A stretch of 64,000 nucleotides of DNA from contig OZ245051.1 in the NCBI GenBank assembly GCA_965224515.1, positions 3,596,001 through 3,660,000 of the forward strand, given 5' to 3'. Below, piece by piece: positions 34,363-43,624 of this stretch (positions within the stretch are counted from its first letter, which is position 1; each line of letters begins with the position of its first letter). The DNA is from Sedimenticola_A sp040506425 (GTDB taxonomy: Bacteria; Pseudomonadota; Gammaproteobacteria; Chromatiales; Chromatiaceae). A model generated the notes under the pieces. The model searched no databases. It saw nothing but the letters and a program-made list of their open reading frames with translations, and was not told the DNA's origin. The position numbers and the translations under genes are program-made.

Positions 34363-36606
34363 ATGAAGGAAACAATCTCGCTTTCATCAGAAGCCTTGGG
34401 TCAGATTGCTCTTGTTCAGAGTATGGTTGGCCACCTGCCTGATAAGGAGAATGTTTTTCGTTTTGTTTGTCGAGGCCTGGTAGAGATTCCGGGAGTCGCC
34501 GGACTGGATTACTGCATCTACGATGACGCTGATGCCAAAAAAGAGTCGTCTTCTGGAAAAACGCAGGAACTGCAGAAAGATTTCATCATAAAATTAAAGG
34601 ATCGCAAGCATGGCGCACTGCTGTTTACTGTGTCTGATGCCGATTCTTTTTCACCCTATATCCCCTTCATTGAAAATTTGAGTCATATGTTGGCGGTTAT
34701 CTTTGAAGAGCGCCGCCAAAGAAGTCTGAATGAACAAATAATGGAAAATCTTGAAAGGCGTACAAAGGAATTGGCTGTAGCTAATGATCGCCTTCAGAAT
34801 ATCCTCGAAAAATCACAGATTGCCATGGCCCTGGTTGATCAGAACGGTGAGATCTATTTTCGCAATGATCGATTTATCGAGCTATTCGGTTACACCCATG
34901 AGCAGGTCCCAACCCTCGACGAGTGGTGGCCCACCGCCTACCCGGACCCGCAGTATCGTCAGTGGGTCATAGAGACCTGGAACAACGCCATCGAGCACTC
35001 AACCGATACAGGCGGCGGGATCAAGGCCACCGAATACCAGGTCACCTGCCTGGATGGCAGGAAGAGGGATATCGAGATTGGCGGGATAATGTTGGGAAAC
35101 GAATTTCTGGCCAACTTAATCGATGTCACAGAGCGCAACCGGGCGAAGGAAGAACAGGAGAAGGCCCGAAAGGCAGCCGAGGCCGCCAATCAGGCCAAGA
35201 GCCTGTTCCTGGCCAACATGTCCCACGAACTGCGCACTCCGCTCAATGCGGTCTTGGGTTTCTCCCAACTGATGAGTGCGGACAAGGGAATGAACAGACA
35301 TCAAAAGGCCAACCTGGAGATCATCAACCGCTCTGGCCAGCATCTGTTGCAACTGATCAACGATGTGCTCGACATGTCCAAGATCGAGGCCGGAAAGATC
35401 GGACTAGAGCCGGAGGATATCGACCTGGGTGAGCTGATCCGCGACGTTACCGACATGATGCGGGTAAGGGCCGAGGACAAGGGGCTGCAACTGCTGCTGG
35501 ACCAAACCTCGGACTTCCCCCGCTTTGTACGTGGCGATGGCCCCAAGATTCGCCAGATTCTCATCAACCTGCTGAGTAACTCCGTCAAGTTCACCGACCA
35601 GGGCGGCGTGACCCTGCGCCTGGAGGAAAAAAACGGCAACCCCGACGGGATCACCCTGCGGGGTGAGGTACAAGACACTGGCCGAGGCATTGATCCTGAG
35701 GATATCGAGCGGATTTTCCAGCCCTTTGAGCAACTCGCCAGTGCCGTTGAACAAAAGGGCACCGGGCTGGGTCTCGCTATTACCCGCCAGTTTGTTGAAC
35801 TGATGGGCGGTGAGGTCTCTGCCGCCAGCCAGCCGGGCAAGGGCTCCACCTTCTACTTTTCCATCCGGGTTGAGCCGGGCAGCCCCGATCAGATTGAGGC
35901 CATTGAGAAGAAGATCGTACAAACTCGCCGGGTGATCGGCTTGCAGCAGCCGAGCCGGGAGTGGCGCATCCTTATCGCCGAGGATCAGCTGGAAAACCAG
36001 GTACTGCTGCAGCAACTGCTGGAGCAGGTTGGTTTTCAGGTGCGTATTGCTGAAGATGGTCTGAAGACCATCAAGCTCTTTGAGGCGTGGCATCCCCATT
36101 TCATCTGGATGGATCGGCGCATGCCGCGTTTGGGTGGGTTGGAGGCAACAGAACGTATCCGCGAACTACCTGGTGGCAAGGATGTCAAGATCGCCGCCCT
36201 CACCGCCAGTGTCTTCAAGGAGCAGAAAGATGAGTTGATGGCCGTAGGCAGCGACGACTTCGTGCGCAAGCCCTACCGGCCCAGTGAGATCTTCGACTGC
36301 ATGGCCCGGCACCTGGATCTCGACTATATCTATGAAGAGGAGGCAGAAGATTCCACCACCGGGATATCTACTGAATCCACAGCCATCTCGGCCGAGCAGA
36401 TTACCGCCCTGCCCCAGGAGGTCAGGGAGGCATTGGAGAGTGCCGTGACGGTGCTGGACGTGGAGGAGATACGCCGGGTGGTTGAGCGTATCAAGGCTAT
36501 AGATGCCGATCTGGCTGTTGCCTTGATGAAGCGGGTGGAGACGTTCGATTTCACCGCCATCAAACAATTGTTGGCTGCAACAGGTAAAAGCACAAATCAT
36601 GACTAG
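34363..36606 (+). CDS. hybrid histidine kinase with GAF-like and PAS sensors
   Basis: A 747-residue soluble hybrid kinase. The N-terminal ~125 residues look like a divergent GAF domain (ENVFRFVCRGLVEIPGVAGL). After a coiled coil comes a PAS domain (residues ~140-265), then HisKA (His288), HATPase_c, receiver (Asp584) and the shared tail. It is coupled to the MEDS gene (1-bp gap) and overlaps the next kinase by 8 bp. The MEDS protein may present its ligand signal to the GAF-like domain. The core is very close in DNA sequence to the other three kinases. Confidence 0.9.
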   Translation: MKETISLSSEALGQIALVQSMVGHLPDKENVFRFVCRGLVEIPGVAGLDYCIYDDADAKKESSSGKTQELQKDFIIKLKDRKHGALLFTVSDADSFSPYIPFIENLSHMLAVIFEERRQRSLNEQIMENLERRTKELAVANDRLQNILEKSQIAMALVDQNGEIYFRNDRFIELFGYTHEQVPTLDEWWPTAYPDPQYRQWVIETWNNAIEHSTDTGGGIKATEYQVTCLDGRKRDIEIGGIMLGNEFLANLIDVTERNRAKEEQEKARKAAEAANQAKSLFLANMSHELRTPLNAVLGFSQLMSADKGMNRHQKANLEIINRSGQHLLQLINDVLDMSKIEAGKIGLEPEDIDLGELIRDVTDMMRVRAEDKGLQLLLDQTSDFPRFVRGDGPKIRQILINLLSNSVKFTDQGGVTLRLEEKNGNPDGITLRGEVQDTGRGIDPEDIERIFQPFEQLASAVEQKGTGLGLAITRQFVELMGGEVSAASQPGKGSTFYFSIRVEPGSPDQIEAIEKKIVQTRRVIGLQQPSREWRILIAEDQLENQVLLQQLLEQVGFQVRIAEDGLKTIKLFEAWHPHFIWMDRRMPRLGGLEATERIRELPGGKDVKIAALTASVFKEQKDELMAVGSDDFVRKPYRPSEIFDCMARHLDLDYIYEEEAEDSTTGISTESTAISAEQITALPQEVREALESAVTVLDVEEIRRVVERIKAIDADLAVALMKRVETFDFTAIKQLLAATGKSTNHD

Positions 36607-39331
36607 GTCTCTTGCATACAACCTAAACAAGCGGCTTGCTATTTACCTGGTACTAGCCACCGGTATCCTCACCTTTGCAGGCTTTTCCTATGTCAGCAAC
36701 CTGCTTAAGGAGGATGTCCTCGCCACCCTGACAAAGTACACGAGGGAGCGGGCGATGAATGAAAGCCGCCTTTTTGTTACTGCGGAAGAAAACTTCAAAA
36801 TCATGGAAGAAAAATTCTTCCGTTTTCGTGAGAAGCACAAGCGTGAAGGGTTTGATTACGATGCCCGTTTCGAGCAGATATTTCCTCTTAGAGAAGATGG
36901 AAAAAGGGGCCCTCACCTGGGGTTTGATCTAGAAGACCTAAATAAAGAGCCTGGTGGAATTATCAGTATTGACCATGAAGTCACTCCTTTCCTAAAAGAG
37001 GTACTGGTTGATGCTTTTAATATGATCGAACACCTGGGTTTTGCCTGGACAGGGGATTATGCAGCCACCGGCTTCCTCAATGGTTCTTTCCTCGTCGCTA
37101 TTCAACCGACTGCGCTCATCATTCAGGAAACCCCCCAATTCAGCTATGCCGAAATGGAACTCATTACAATGGGGCTTCCGGAAAATAATCTGGATAGAAG
37201 TCCGCGATGGACGTCGCTCTACGTAGAACCCAATACGGATTACAGCATGATCTCGGGGATCTATCCCCTCTATGTGGATGGTATGCATGTTGGTAATTTC
37301 GCTCATGATGTCATGCTTACCGATTTGATATTGCAGCTGGGCAAGGACAAATTGCCCAACACCAGTTTTGCGGTAGTGGGCAACCACGGCAACCTGATTG
37401 CCCACTCCGACCTGCTGGAGGAGCTGAAAACCGGCTCAGAGCCCTTTTCTCGCAAGAACATCCAGGATGCTGAGATTCTCAACCTCTACCGGGCAGTGGA
37501 CGCACTGCAAGGTGACTCCGGCCTGTTCGAAGATATCAGTGAGAAGAACCTGCTGGTCGTTTCAAGGATGAGCGGGCCAGACTGGTCGCTGGTCACCATC
37601 TATCCCAAGGAGAACCTCTTCCTTGAAACCCGGAACATTATCTGGCTGTTCGTATCCATGGCCCTGGCGATGTTCGTGATATTACTTCTGGTCGCATCCA
37701 GAACTATCCGGGTGATGGTGATCACCCCACTTTCCAATCTAGCCAGGGCTGCCAGCAAGTTCCGAAGCGGTGAAAAAGTGCAACTGGTTGAGATCGAAAG
37801 TAGCAATGAGATCGAAACGTTAAGTTGCTCTTTCATCGACATGACAGAGAGGATTAACGATTACTCAGAAAACCTCGAGAACAAGGTAAGCGAACGCACC
37901 ATCAAACTCGAAGAGGCAAAGGAGAAAGCTGAAGCGGCCAACAAGGCCAAAAGCCTGTTCCTTGCCAACATGTCCCATGAACTGCGCACCCCCCTCAATG
38001 CGGTATTGGGCTTCTCTGAGTTGATGAGTGCTGACCATGGCCTCAACGAACAGAACAAGAGCAATCTGAACGTTATCAACCGCTCTGGCCGACACCTGCT
38101 GCAATTGATTAACGATGTGCTGGATATGTCCAAGATCGAGGCGGGTAAGACCCAACTTGAGCTAGAGGATATTGACCTGGGGGCACTGATCCATGATGTG
38201 ACCGATATGGTGCGGGTACGGGCGGAGCAGAAGGGGCTGCAGCTGCTGCTGGACCAGACCTCGGACTTCCCCCGCTTTGTACGTGGCGATGGCCCCAAGA
38301 TTCGCCAGATTCTCATCAACCTGCTGAGTAACTCCGTCAAGTTCACCGACCAGGGTGGTGTGACCCTGCGTCTGGAAGCAAAAAACGGTAATCCGGATTG
38401 GATTACCCTAAAAGGTGAGGTGAAGGATACCGGCAGGGGTATTGAGCCTGAGGATATCGAGCGGATATTCCGGCCCTTTGAGCAACTCGCCAGTGCCGTT
38501 GAGCAGAAGGGTACTGGATTGGGTCTGGCCATCACCCGCCAGTTTGTTGAACTGATGGGTGGCGAGATCTCCGCAGCCAGCCAACCGGGCAAGGGCTCTA
38601 CCTTCTACTTTTCCATCCGGGTTGAGCCGGGCAGTCCTGATCAGATTGAGGCCATTGAGGAGAAGGTCGTACAAACTCACCGGGTTATCGGCTTGCGGCA
38701 GCCCGGCCAGGAGTGGCGCATCCTCATCGCCGAAGATGTGCTGGAAAACCAGGTGCTGCTACAGCAACTGCTGGAACAGGCCGGTTTTCAGGTGCGTATT
38801 GCGGAAGATGGCCTGGAGACCATCAAACTCTTTGAGGCGTGGCACCCCCACTTCATCTGGATGGATCGGCGCATGCCGCGTTTGGGTGGCCTTGAGGCAA
38901 CACAGCGCATTCGTGAACTACCCGGTGGCAAGGAGGTCAAGATCGCCGCCCTCACCGCCAGTGTCTTCAAGGAGCAGAGAGATGAGTTGATGGCCGCCGG
39001 CAGCGACGACTTTGTGCGCAAACCCTACCGTCCCCATGAGATCTTCGACTGCATGGCCCGCCACCTGGATCTGGCGTACATCTATGAGGAGGAAGTAGAG
39101 ACAGATGAGACGGAAATCGGCCTGCCATCATCAGTTACCCCGGAAGCTGTGGCCGCACTGCCTCCGGATCTGCTGAAGGAGTTGCGTAGGGCATTCACCA
39201 TTTTGGATATTGAAGAGATCAGGATGGTGCTGGAACGTGTTGCAGAGGTCGATTCCGATTTGGCGGCTTCCTTGAGTCGGCTGGCTGACAGTTTTAATTT
39301 CCAGGCTATCAATAACCTGCTTAATCCATAG
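36599..39331 (+). CDS. hybrid histidine kinase with Cache and HAMP domains
   Basis: A 910-residue membrane hybrid kinase. A first membrane helix (residues ~13-33) and a second (IIWLFVSMALAMFVILLLVAS, ~350-370) enclose a ~310-residue periplasmic double-Cache-type sensor, followed by HAMP, coiled coil, HisKA (His460), HATPase_c, receiver (Asp756) and the shared helical tail. Cache domains bind small periplasmic ligands such as organic acids or amino acids. It is the last gene of the array. No response regulator or Hpt protein is encoded next to it, so the output partner lies elsewhere. Confidence 0.92.
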   Translation: MTRSLAYNLNKRLAIYLVLATGILTFAGFSYVSNLLKEDVLATLTKYTRERAMNESRLFVTAEENFKIMEEKFFRFREKHKREGFDYDARFEQIFPLREDGKRGPHLGFDLEDLNKEPGGIISIDHEVTPFLKEVLVDAFNMIEHLGFAWTGDYAATGFLNGSFLVAIQPTALIIQETPQFSYAEMELITMGLPENNLDRSPRWTSLYVEPNTDYSMISGIYPLYVDGMHVGNFAHDVMLTDLILQLGKDKLPNTSFAVVGNHGNLIAHSDLLEELKTGSEPFSRKNIQDAEILNLYRAVDALQGDSGLFEDISEKNLLVVSRMSGPDWSLVTIYPKENLFLETRNIIWLFVSMALAMFVILLLVASRTIRVMVITPLSNLARAASKFRSGEKVQLVEIESSNEIETLSCSFIDMTERINDYSENLENKVSERTIKLEEAKEKAEAANKAKSLFLANMSHELRTPLNAVLGFSELMSADHGLNEQNKSNLNVINRSGRHLLQLINDVLDMSKIEAGKTQLELEDIDLGALIHDVTDMVRVRAEQKGLQLLLDQTSDFPRFVRGDGPKIRQILINLLSNSVKFTDQGGVTLRLEAKNGNPDWITLKGEVKDTGRGIEPEDIERIFRPFEQLASAVEQKGTGLGLAITRQFVELMGGEISAASQPGKGSTFYFSIRVEPGSPDQIEAIEEKVVQTHRVIGLRQPGQEWRILIAEDVLENQVLLQQLLEQAGFQVRIAEDGLETIKLFEAWHPHFIWMDRRMPRLGGLEATQRIRELPGGKEVKIAALTASVFKEQRDELMAAGSDDFVRKPYRPHEIFDCMARHLDLAYIYEEEVETDETEIGLPSSVTPEAVAALPPDLLKELRRAFTILDIEEIRMVLERVAEVDSDLAASLSRLADSFNFQAINNLLNP

Positions 39332-39589
39332 ACATAGAAGCCCTTCCAGTTCTGCTGGGGAGCTTCTATTTATGCCTGGTAACAAGATGAAAATCTGTTT
39401 CCAGATGCATAATTGCGATGTGCAGGACATACGAACAGGAAATTGCTCCTCGGCAACTGCTCCTGCGCTGCCCTGATACCTACACCAATGAAGGCATGCT
39501 CTTCAGCCATCCATGGCTTTCGGTAAAATAATAAGATTTGGATAAAACACCGCCTCTGGCTGTGAGAAGTGAAAAAGTTTGAGAAACAG

Positions 39590-39657
39590 CTGTAGGAGCG
39601 AACTTGTTCGCGAACAGCCTCAATTGACTCAGATCGCGGATAAACCCGCTCCTACAG
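39590..39657. repeat. REP-like inverted repeat
   Basis: CTGTAGGAGCG (39590-39600) and CGCTCCTACAG (39647-39657) are perfect inverted arms around a 46-bp centre that contains TTCGCGAA and TCGCGGATAAACC. This is the common 'TGTAGGAGCG' REP/BIME form of gammaproteobacteria, probably multi-copy in the genome. Confidence 0.8.
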
Positions 39658-39702
39658 CAAATTAAGCAGGTGCGGCTTCAACCAGAATTAGTACATAAAA
39701 AG

Positions 39703-39866
39703 GGCTCTGTCCCAGTTAAGTATGCTTCTCCAATAAGTCATTGATTCTATGTAGGTCGGCCTTCAGGCCGACATGTCGGGCTCTTGTGCCCGGAGGGTAG
39801 AAGGCCGACCTACAAAGGCTGGATAGGCTACAAAAGTCGGTTTCAACACTTAACTGGGGCAGAGCC
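39703..39866 (-). mobile_element. MITE-like element, copy 2 (164 bp)
   Basis: Inverted ends GGCTCTGTCCCAGTTAAG (39703-39720) and its complement (39849-39866) differ at one base. The 63-bp core (39751-39813) is the reverse complement of the core of copy 1 with one mismatch, so the two copies are in opposite orientation. The flanks are AT-rich but show no exact duplication. Outside the core the two copies differ more, which suggests that the REP-like core is the conserved or mobile part. Confidence 0.75.
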
Positions 39867-39928
39867 TAAAAGAGGAGGTAGAGCGAAGCAGGATGCCAGA
39901 GCCGGGAAGCGCCCCATATACTTAAAAC

Positions 39929-41158
39929 TCAGAACATTGACCCCGTGGCCCGCCGGGCCGGTGAAATCTTTGCAGTTAAACGGCGCGTCCGTTTACGACG
40001 CGCCTCGCCATCAGGCAGCCGCCCGCTCAGGCTGAGCGCACGAACAAAATCCTTTTTTACATGCTCGTGGTACTTAGCCAGTTGTTCAATAGCCTCGGCG
40101 TCACCCTGCTCCGCCAGTTTAGACCAGATGATACACGCCCTTTCCCAGTCGCTGTTCCGACGCCATAACCAGGCCAGAACCCTTAACCCGTCCACCGTAA
40201 GATCAGCCCTGGACCTCTCCAGCAGTACCCTGGCCTTTCCCTCGTCTCCCACCTTGATCCAGGCCCGGGCGACCGCGGTGATATTCGCACCTGACTCTTC
40301 GGGCTCACTGTAGGCCCGGGCAAGGCGAGGCAGCAACGCAAGCAAGCTCAGCAAGTCCCATCGGTTGTGCTTGAGAACACCCCCAAGACGATCCGGGTTG
40401 TTGCCGCGGACCCAATCGAACCAGGCGGCTGGCGCCTCTGCCCCGGAAAGATCGTTTACGCGCTGAAACCCGATCAGCTTCTGCTCTGCCGTCGCAAGTC
40501 TGCACTCGGGCCACGATGCCCTGTAGGCACGGCGCAGGGGGTGAAGCAGATCAATGTGCTGAAGCTGGCCGAAAACATCTGCTGCCGAGTTCATACGGCT
40601 TCGGGCGGTCAGTAGGGGAACATCGAAACTCTTGCCGTTGTAGGTGACCAGCGTCTCATCACCCTTGAGCCAGTCTGCGCAGGAGGCCAGCATAGCCTTC
40701 TCACCGGCAAACGAGGTGAGCAGATATTGGCGTATTACCAGTTCATCTCTCTCAATACGAGCCATCCCAAGCATGAATGCAATGGTGCCGCTGCCTCCGG
40801 AGAGCCCCGTGGTCTCGGTATCCATAAAGAGCAGCTTTTCTGGTCCGGGCACCTCTATGCCAGGCAGGATACAAGTATGATTCAGCAGGCCATTCAGACA
40901 CTGGAGACCGTGGGTTTGCTCTAAAGGCAGGTGCTCTTCCACCAGTACCAGGCCTTCTGAGTGGAGCTCTCCACAAAGCTGCCTGGCAAGATCGGCGGCC
41001 GAGAGCACGCTACCCGGCGAGATTTCTGCACGGGCGCCCACCTGCATTCGATCCAGGCGCGCCCTGAGATCTGCCTTCGCTTTCAACAGCGGGCCTGCAG
41101 AGAGCGCACCACTCTGTTTTCTCAGCAGTTCAAGGCGCCCTTTAAGGCTCATGATCAA
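39929..41158 (-). CDS. mrfB: MrfB/YprB-like DEDDh exonuclease
   Basis: A 409-residue protein with a ribonuclease-H-like exonuclease domain. FMDTETTGLSGGSGTIAFMLG gives the first acidic motif, LVTYNGKSFDVPLL the second, and LKHNRWDLLSLLAL the last (His and Asp). The C-terminal ~120 residues look like TPR-type helices (WLWRRNSDWERACIIWSKLAEQGD). B. subtilis YprB (MrfB) is a metal-dependent exonuclease that acts with the helicase MrfA in mitomycin C crosslink repair. It overlaps the helicase gene by 17 bp, so the pair is conserved here too. Confidence 0.88.
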   Translation of the reverse strand: MIMSLKGRLELLRKQSGALSAGPLLKAKADLRARLDRMQVGARAEISPGSVLSAADLARQLCGELHSEGLVLVEEHLPLEQTHGLQCLNGLLNHTCILPGIEVPGPEKLLFMDTETTGLSGGSGTIAFMLGMARIERDELVIRQYLLTSFAGEKAMLASCADWLKGDETLVTYNGKSFDVPLLTARSRMNSAADVFGQLQHIDLLHPLRRAYRASWPECRLATAEQKLIGFQRVNDLSGAEAPAAWFDWVRGNNPDRLGGVLKHNRWDLLSLLALLPRLARAYSEPEESGANITAVARAWIKVGDEGKARVLLERSRADLTVDGLRVLAWLWRRNSDWERACIIWSKLAEQGDAEAIEQLAKYHEHVKKDFVRALSLSGRLPDGEARRKRTRRLTAKISPARRATGSMF

Positions 41159-43538
41159 ACAGCTCCAGAACTTTCATTGCCGCCTGTCTGGGAGAGAATC
41201 CCCGATCCTCGTCGGAGGCAAGTATCGGCCCGACACAGGACGGGCATCCATGGCAGCAATCACACTCCCGAATCATCTGCATCGCCTGCTGTACCACCTC
41301 GCTGCGGCGATCGAACAGCGGCGCAGAGAGACCCACGCCTCCCGGGTAGTTGTCGTAGAGAAACACCGCCGGTCGAAAGCGTCCCTGGGCATCGGGGCTG
41401 AGCTCTTCACCCTCGGTGCCGCGTATCTGACCCCTGCCGTTTGCACCTACCGTTGCAAACCACTTGGCATCACCATCCCCCACGGCACGCCCCAGGTCCC
41501 GTGGTTCGGACATCATGCTCAAGGCTGCCACGTGGTGCATGGCGTAGGCGGCACCCAGAAATCCGTCCAGGGCCTGTTGCCGGTTGTCGAAGTGCTCTTC
41601 GAGCTCGCCTGGCTTCACCTGCCACCAGGCGGAAGTGGTGTGCATCTCCTGATCCGGCAGGTTGATCTTTCCGAAACCGACATTCTCATGGGTGTAGTAA
41701 CGGATCTTTTTATAGCCCGCGATGCGGCAGACCAGGTGGACTTCACCATGGGCAGTCTCTGCCCTGCTCCCGCTGGAACGTTCAAAGGCATCCAGTATCT
41801 TCAGCCGCGTGTAATCTATGGCGTCTGTGTAGTAGTCCGCCCGGGTCTGGGTGACAAAGGCCTTACGCCCCTCCCAGTCCAGCCTCTCCACCTGGTAGGG
41901 CTGGGACTGGATCATGTATATCGCCCCCTCGTAAAGGGTGGTCGGTGCGGCGGTGTAGTCCACCTCTGCGATCACCTGCTGCCCACCTCCGGTGGTATCG
42001 ATCACCACAAAGTTGCCTTCGGCAACCGAGCGCAGGGAGACGCTGTTGGCCGGGTAGCTGTCGGCTGTCCAGTGCCACTGCTCCGCCTCCCTGTGCAATA
42101 CCCCCTCCTCCTGCAGGTAGGCGAGCAGTTCATCGAGTATTTCGCGGCCGAATGACTCACCGCTTCTGAACGGCAGCTCAAAGGCGGCACAGCGCACGTG
42201 CTCCAGCAGGATCAGGAGCTGATCGGGATCGATCCTTCCATGTTCGGGGGAGGAGCCCATGAAAAATTCAGGATTGCGCACGATGTACTGATCCAGGGGC
42301 TGACTGGAGGCCACCAGCACTCCGAGTGATGGCCTGTGACGCCTGCCCGCCCTGCCCAGGCGCTGCCAGGTTCCGGCGATGGTGCCTGGATAACCGTTGA
42401 GAATGCAGACATCCAGGGCACCGATATCCACCCCCAGTTCCAGGGCCGAGGTGGAGATGACGCAGTCGATGGAACCGCTGCGCAGCTTGCGTTCGGTGCT
42501 GCGCCGCTCCGTGGGCAGGTAACCTCCCCGGTAGGCGGCCACCCGGGGCGGCTTGCGGGGGTCACTGTCGAAGACGTCCTTCAGGTACTTGGTCAGCACC
42601 TCGACCATCAGTCGGGACTGGGCGAAAAGGATGCTCTTGAGACCCATCTTTGTGGCCAACCGGGCGATACGGTTGCTCTGGGAACGGTTCGATGCGCGAA
42701 TTCCCAGGTCAGGGTTGATCACCGGCGGATTCCAGAGCAGAAGTTGCTTTTCACCCTGGGGGGCGCCGCTCTCGGTAATCGCCTCCACCGGATCACCCAG
42801 AAGCTGGGTCGCCAGCTCCCCGGGGTTGGCGATGGTGGCGGAACAGAAGATGAACTGGGGCTCGCTGCCATAGAAGCGGCAGATGCGCTTCAGGCGACGG
42901 ATGACATTGGCCACGTGGGAGCCGAACACACCCCGGTAGCTATGCATCTCGTCGATCACCACGTAGCGCAGGTTCTCGAAAAACTGGGCCCACTTGGTGT
43001 GGTGAGGCAGTATGCCCTGGTGCAGCATATCTGGATTGGAGACCACGATATCCCCCCGGGTGCGCACCGCCTTGCGTGCATCACCCGGAGTGTCGCCATC
43101 GAAGGTAAATGTGCGAACACCGAGATCCGCCGCCTTGTTCAGTTCGATCAGCTCCGCCACCTGGTCCTGGGCCAGGGCCTTGGTGGGAAAAAGGTAGAGG
43201 GCCTTGGTACGGCCCTGGAGCACAGAGTGCAGTACCGGCAGGTTGTAGCAGAGGGTCTTGCCGGAAGCGGTTGGCGTCACCACCACGAAATGTCGGCCGG
43301 AGGCGGCTGTTTTCCAGGCCTTTGACTGATGGCTGTAGAGCCTTGAGACCCCACGCTTGCGCAGTGCGGATGCCAACCGCTGGTCCAGGTCCACCGGTAA
43401 CGGGGCGTAGCTGCCCTCCTTTTCCGGGATAAGCAGCTCACCGGTTATGCGCGAGCGGTACTTCTCTTTCAGACGCCCGGCGAGGGTGCGCACAGGGTCT
43501 TCGGCAATGGGTTGGATCTGCTCTGCCTGCAGGCTCAT
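41142..43538 (-). CDS. mrfA: MrfA/YprA-like DEAD-box helicase with DUF1998
   Basis: A 798-residue superfamily 2 helicase. Walker A is VTPTASGKT, the DEAH-like box VIDEMHSYRG, motif III FCSATIANP, and the C-terminal helicase domain has RGGYLPTERR and QRLGRAGRR. The C-terminal DUF1998 (MZB) domain carries a four-Cys zinc site, CDCCHGCPSC. In B. subtilis MrfA unwinds DNA and, with MrfB, repairs mitomycin C damage outside the UvrA pathway. It is the first gene of the two-gene operon, and a strong palindrome (43553-43583) lies just upstream, so expression is probably controlled by a dedicated repressor. Confidence 0.92.
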   Translation of the reverse strand: MSLQAEQIQPIAEDPVRTLAGRLKEKYRSRITGELLIPEKEGSYAPLPVDLDQRLASALRKRGVSRLYSHQSKAWKTAASGRHFVVVTPTASGKTLCYNLPVLHSVLQGRTKALYLFPTKALAQDQVAELIELNKAADLGVRTFTFDGDTPGDARKAVRTRGDIVVSNPDMLHQGILPHHTKWAQFFENLRYVVIDEMHSYRGVFGSHVANVIRRLKRICRFYGSEPQFIFCSATIANPGELATQLLGDPVEAITESGAPQGEKQLLLWNPPVINPDLGIRASNRSQSNRIARLATKMGLKSILFAQSRLMVEVLTKYLKDVFDSDPRKPPRVAAYRGGYLPTERRSTERKLRSGSIDCVISTSALELGVDIGALDVCILNGYPGTIAGTWQRLGRAGRRHRPSLGVLVASSQPLDQYIVRNPEFFMGSSPEHGRIDPDQLLILLEHVRCAAFELPFRSGESFGREILDELLAYLQEEGVLHREAEQWHWTADSYPANSVSLRSVAEGNFVVIDTTGGGQQVIAEVDYTAAPTTLYEGAIYMIQSQPYQVERLDWEGRKAFVTQTRADYYTDAIDYTRLKILDAFERSSGSRAETAHGEVHLVCRIAGYKKIRYYTHENVGFGKINLPDQEMHTTSAWWQVKPGELEEHFDNRQQALDGFLGAAYAMHHVAALSMMSEPRDLGRAVGDGDAKWFATVGANGRGQIRGTEGEELSPDAQGRFRPAVFLYDNYPGGVGLSAPLFDRRSEVVQQAMQMIRECDCCHGCPSCVGPILASDEDRGFSPRQAAMKVLELFDHEP

Positions 43539-43552
43539 TGTCTAGTTCTCTT

Positions 43553-43583
43553 TTTGTTCTATATCCGTAGAGTATAGAACAAA
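43553..43583 (-). promoter_or_regulatory. palindromic operator upstream of mrfAB
   Basis: TTTGTTCTATA (43553-43563) and TATAGAACAAA (43573-43583) are perfect 11-bp arms around 9 bp, starting 15 bp upstream of the mrfA start codon. It does not match the gammaproteobacterial LexA box (CTG-N10-CAG). The spacing suits a dimeric regulator; a hairpin in the leader RNA is the alternative. Confidence 0.65.
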
Positions 43584-43624
43584 TCAAGAACTGGCAAGCA
43601 GGCAGTGGAACTGCCCGCCCTGTT

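Larger units (their letters stand above)
39332..39928. other. 597-bp intergenic region with repeats
   Basis: Between the last kinase and mrfB there is no credible gene. It contains a REP-like inverted repeat (39590-39657) and MITE copy 2 (39703-39866). No terminator with a clear T-tract was found directly after the kinase gene. Confidence 0.7.

Noticed and set aside
41151..43325. Long plus-strand open frames (up to 334 codons) opposite mrfA and mrfB
   Set aside because: They lie entirely inside the two strongly recognised minus-strand genes. Their translations have no known motifs, and such frames are common opposite GC-rich genes.
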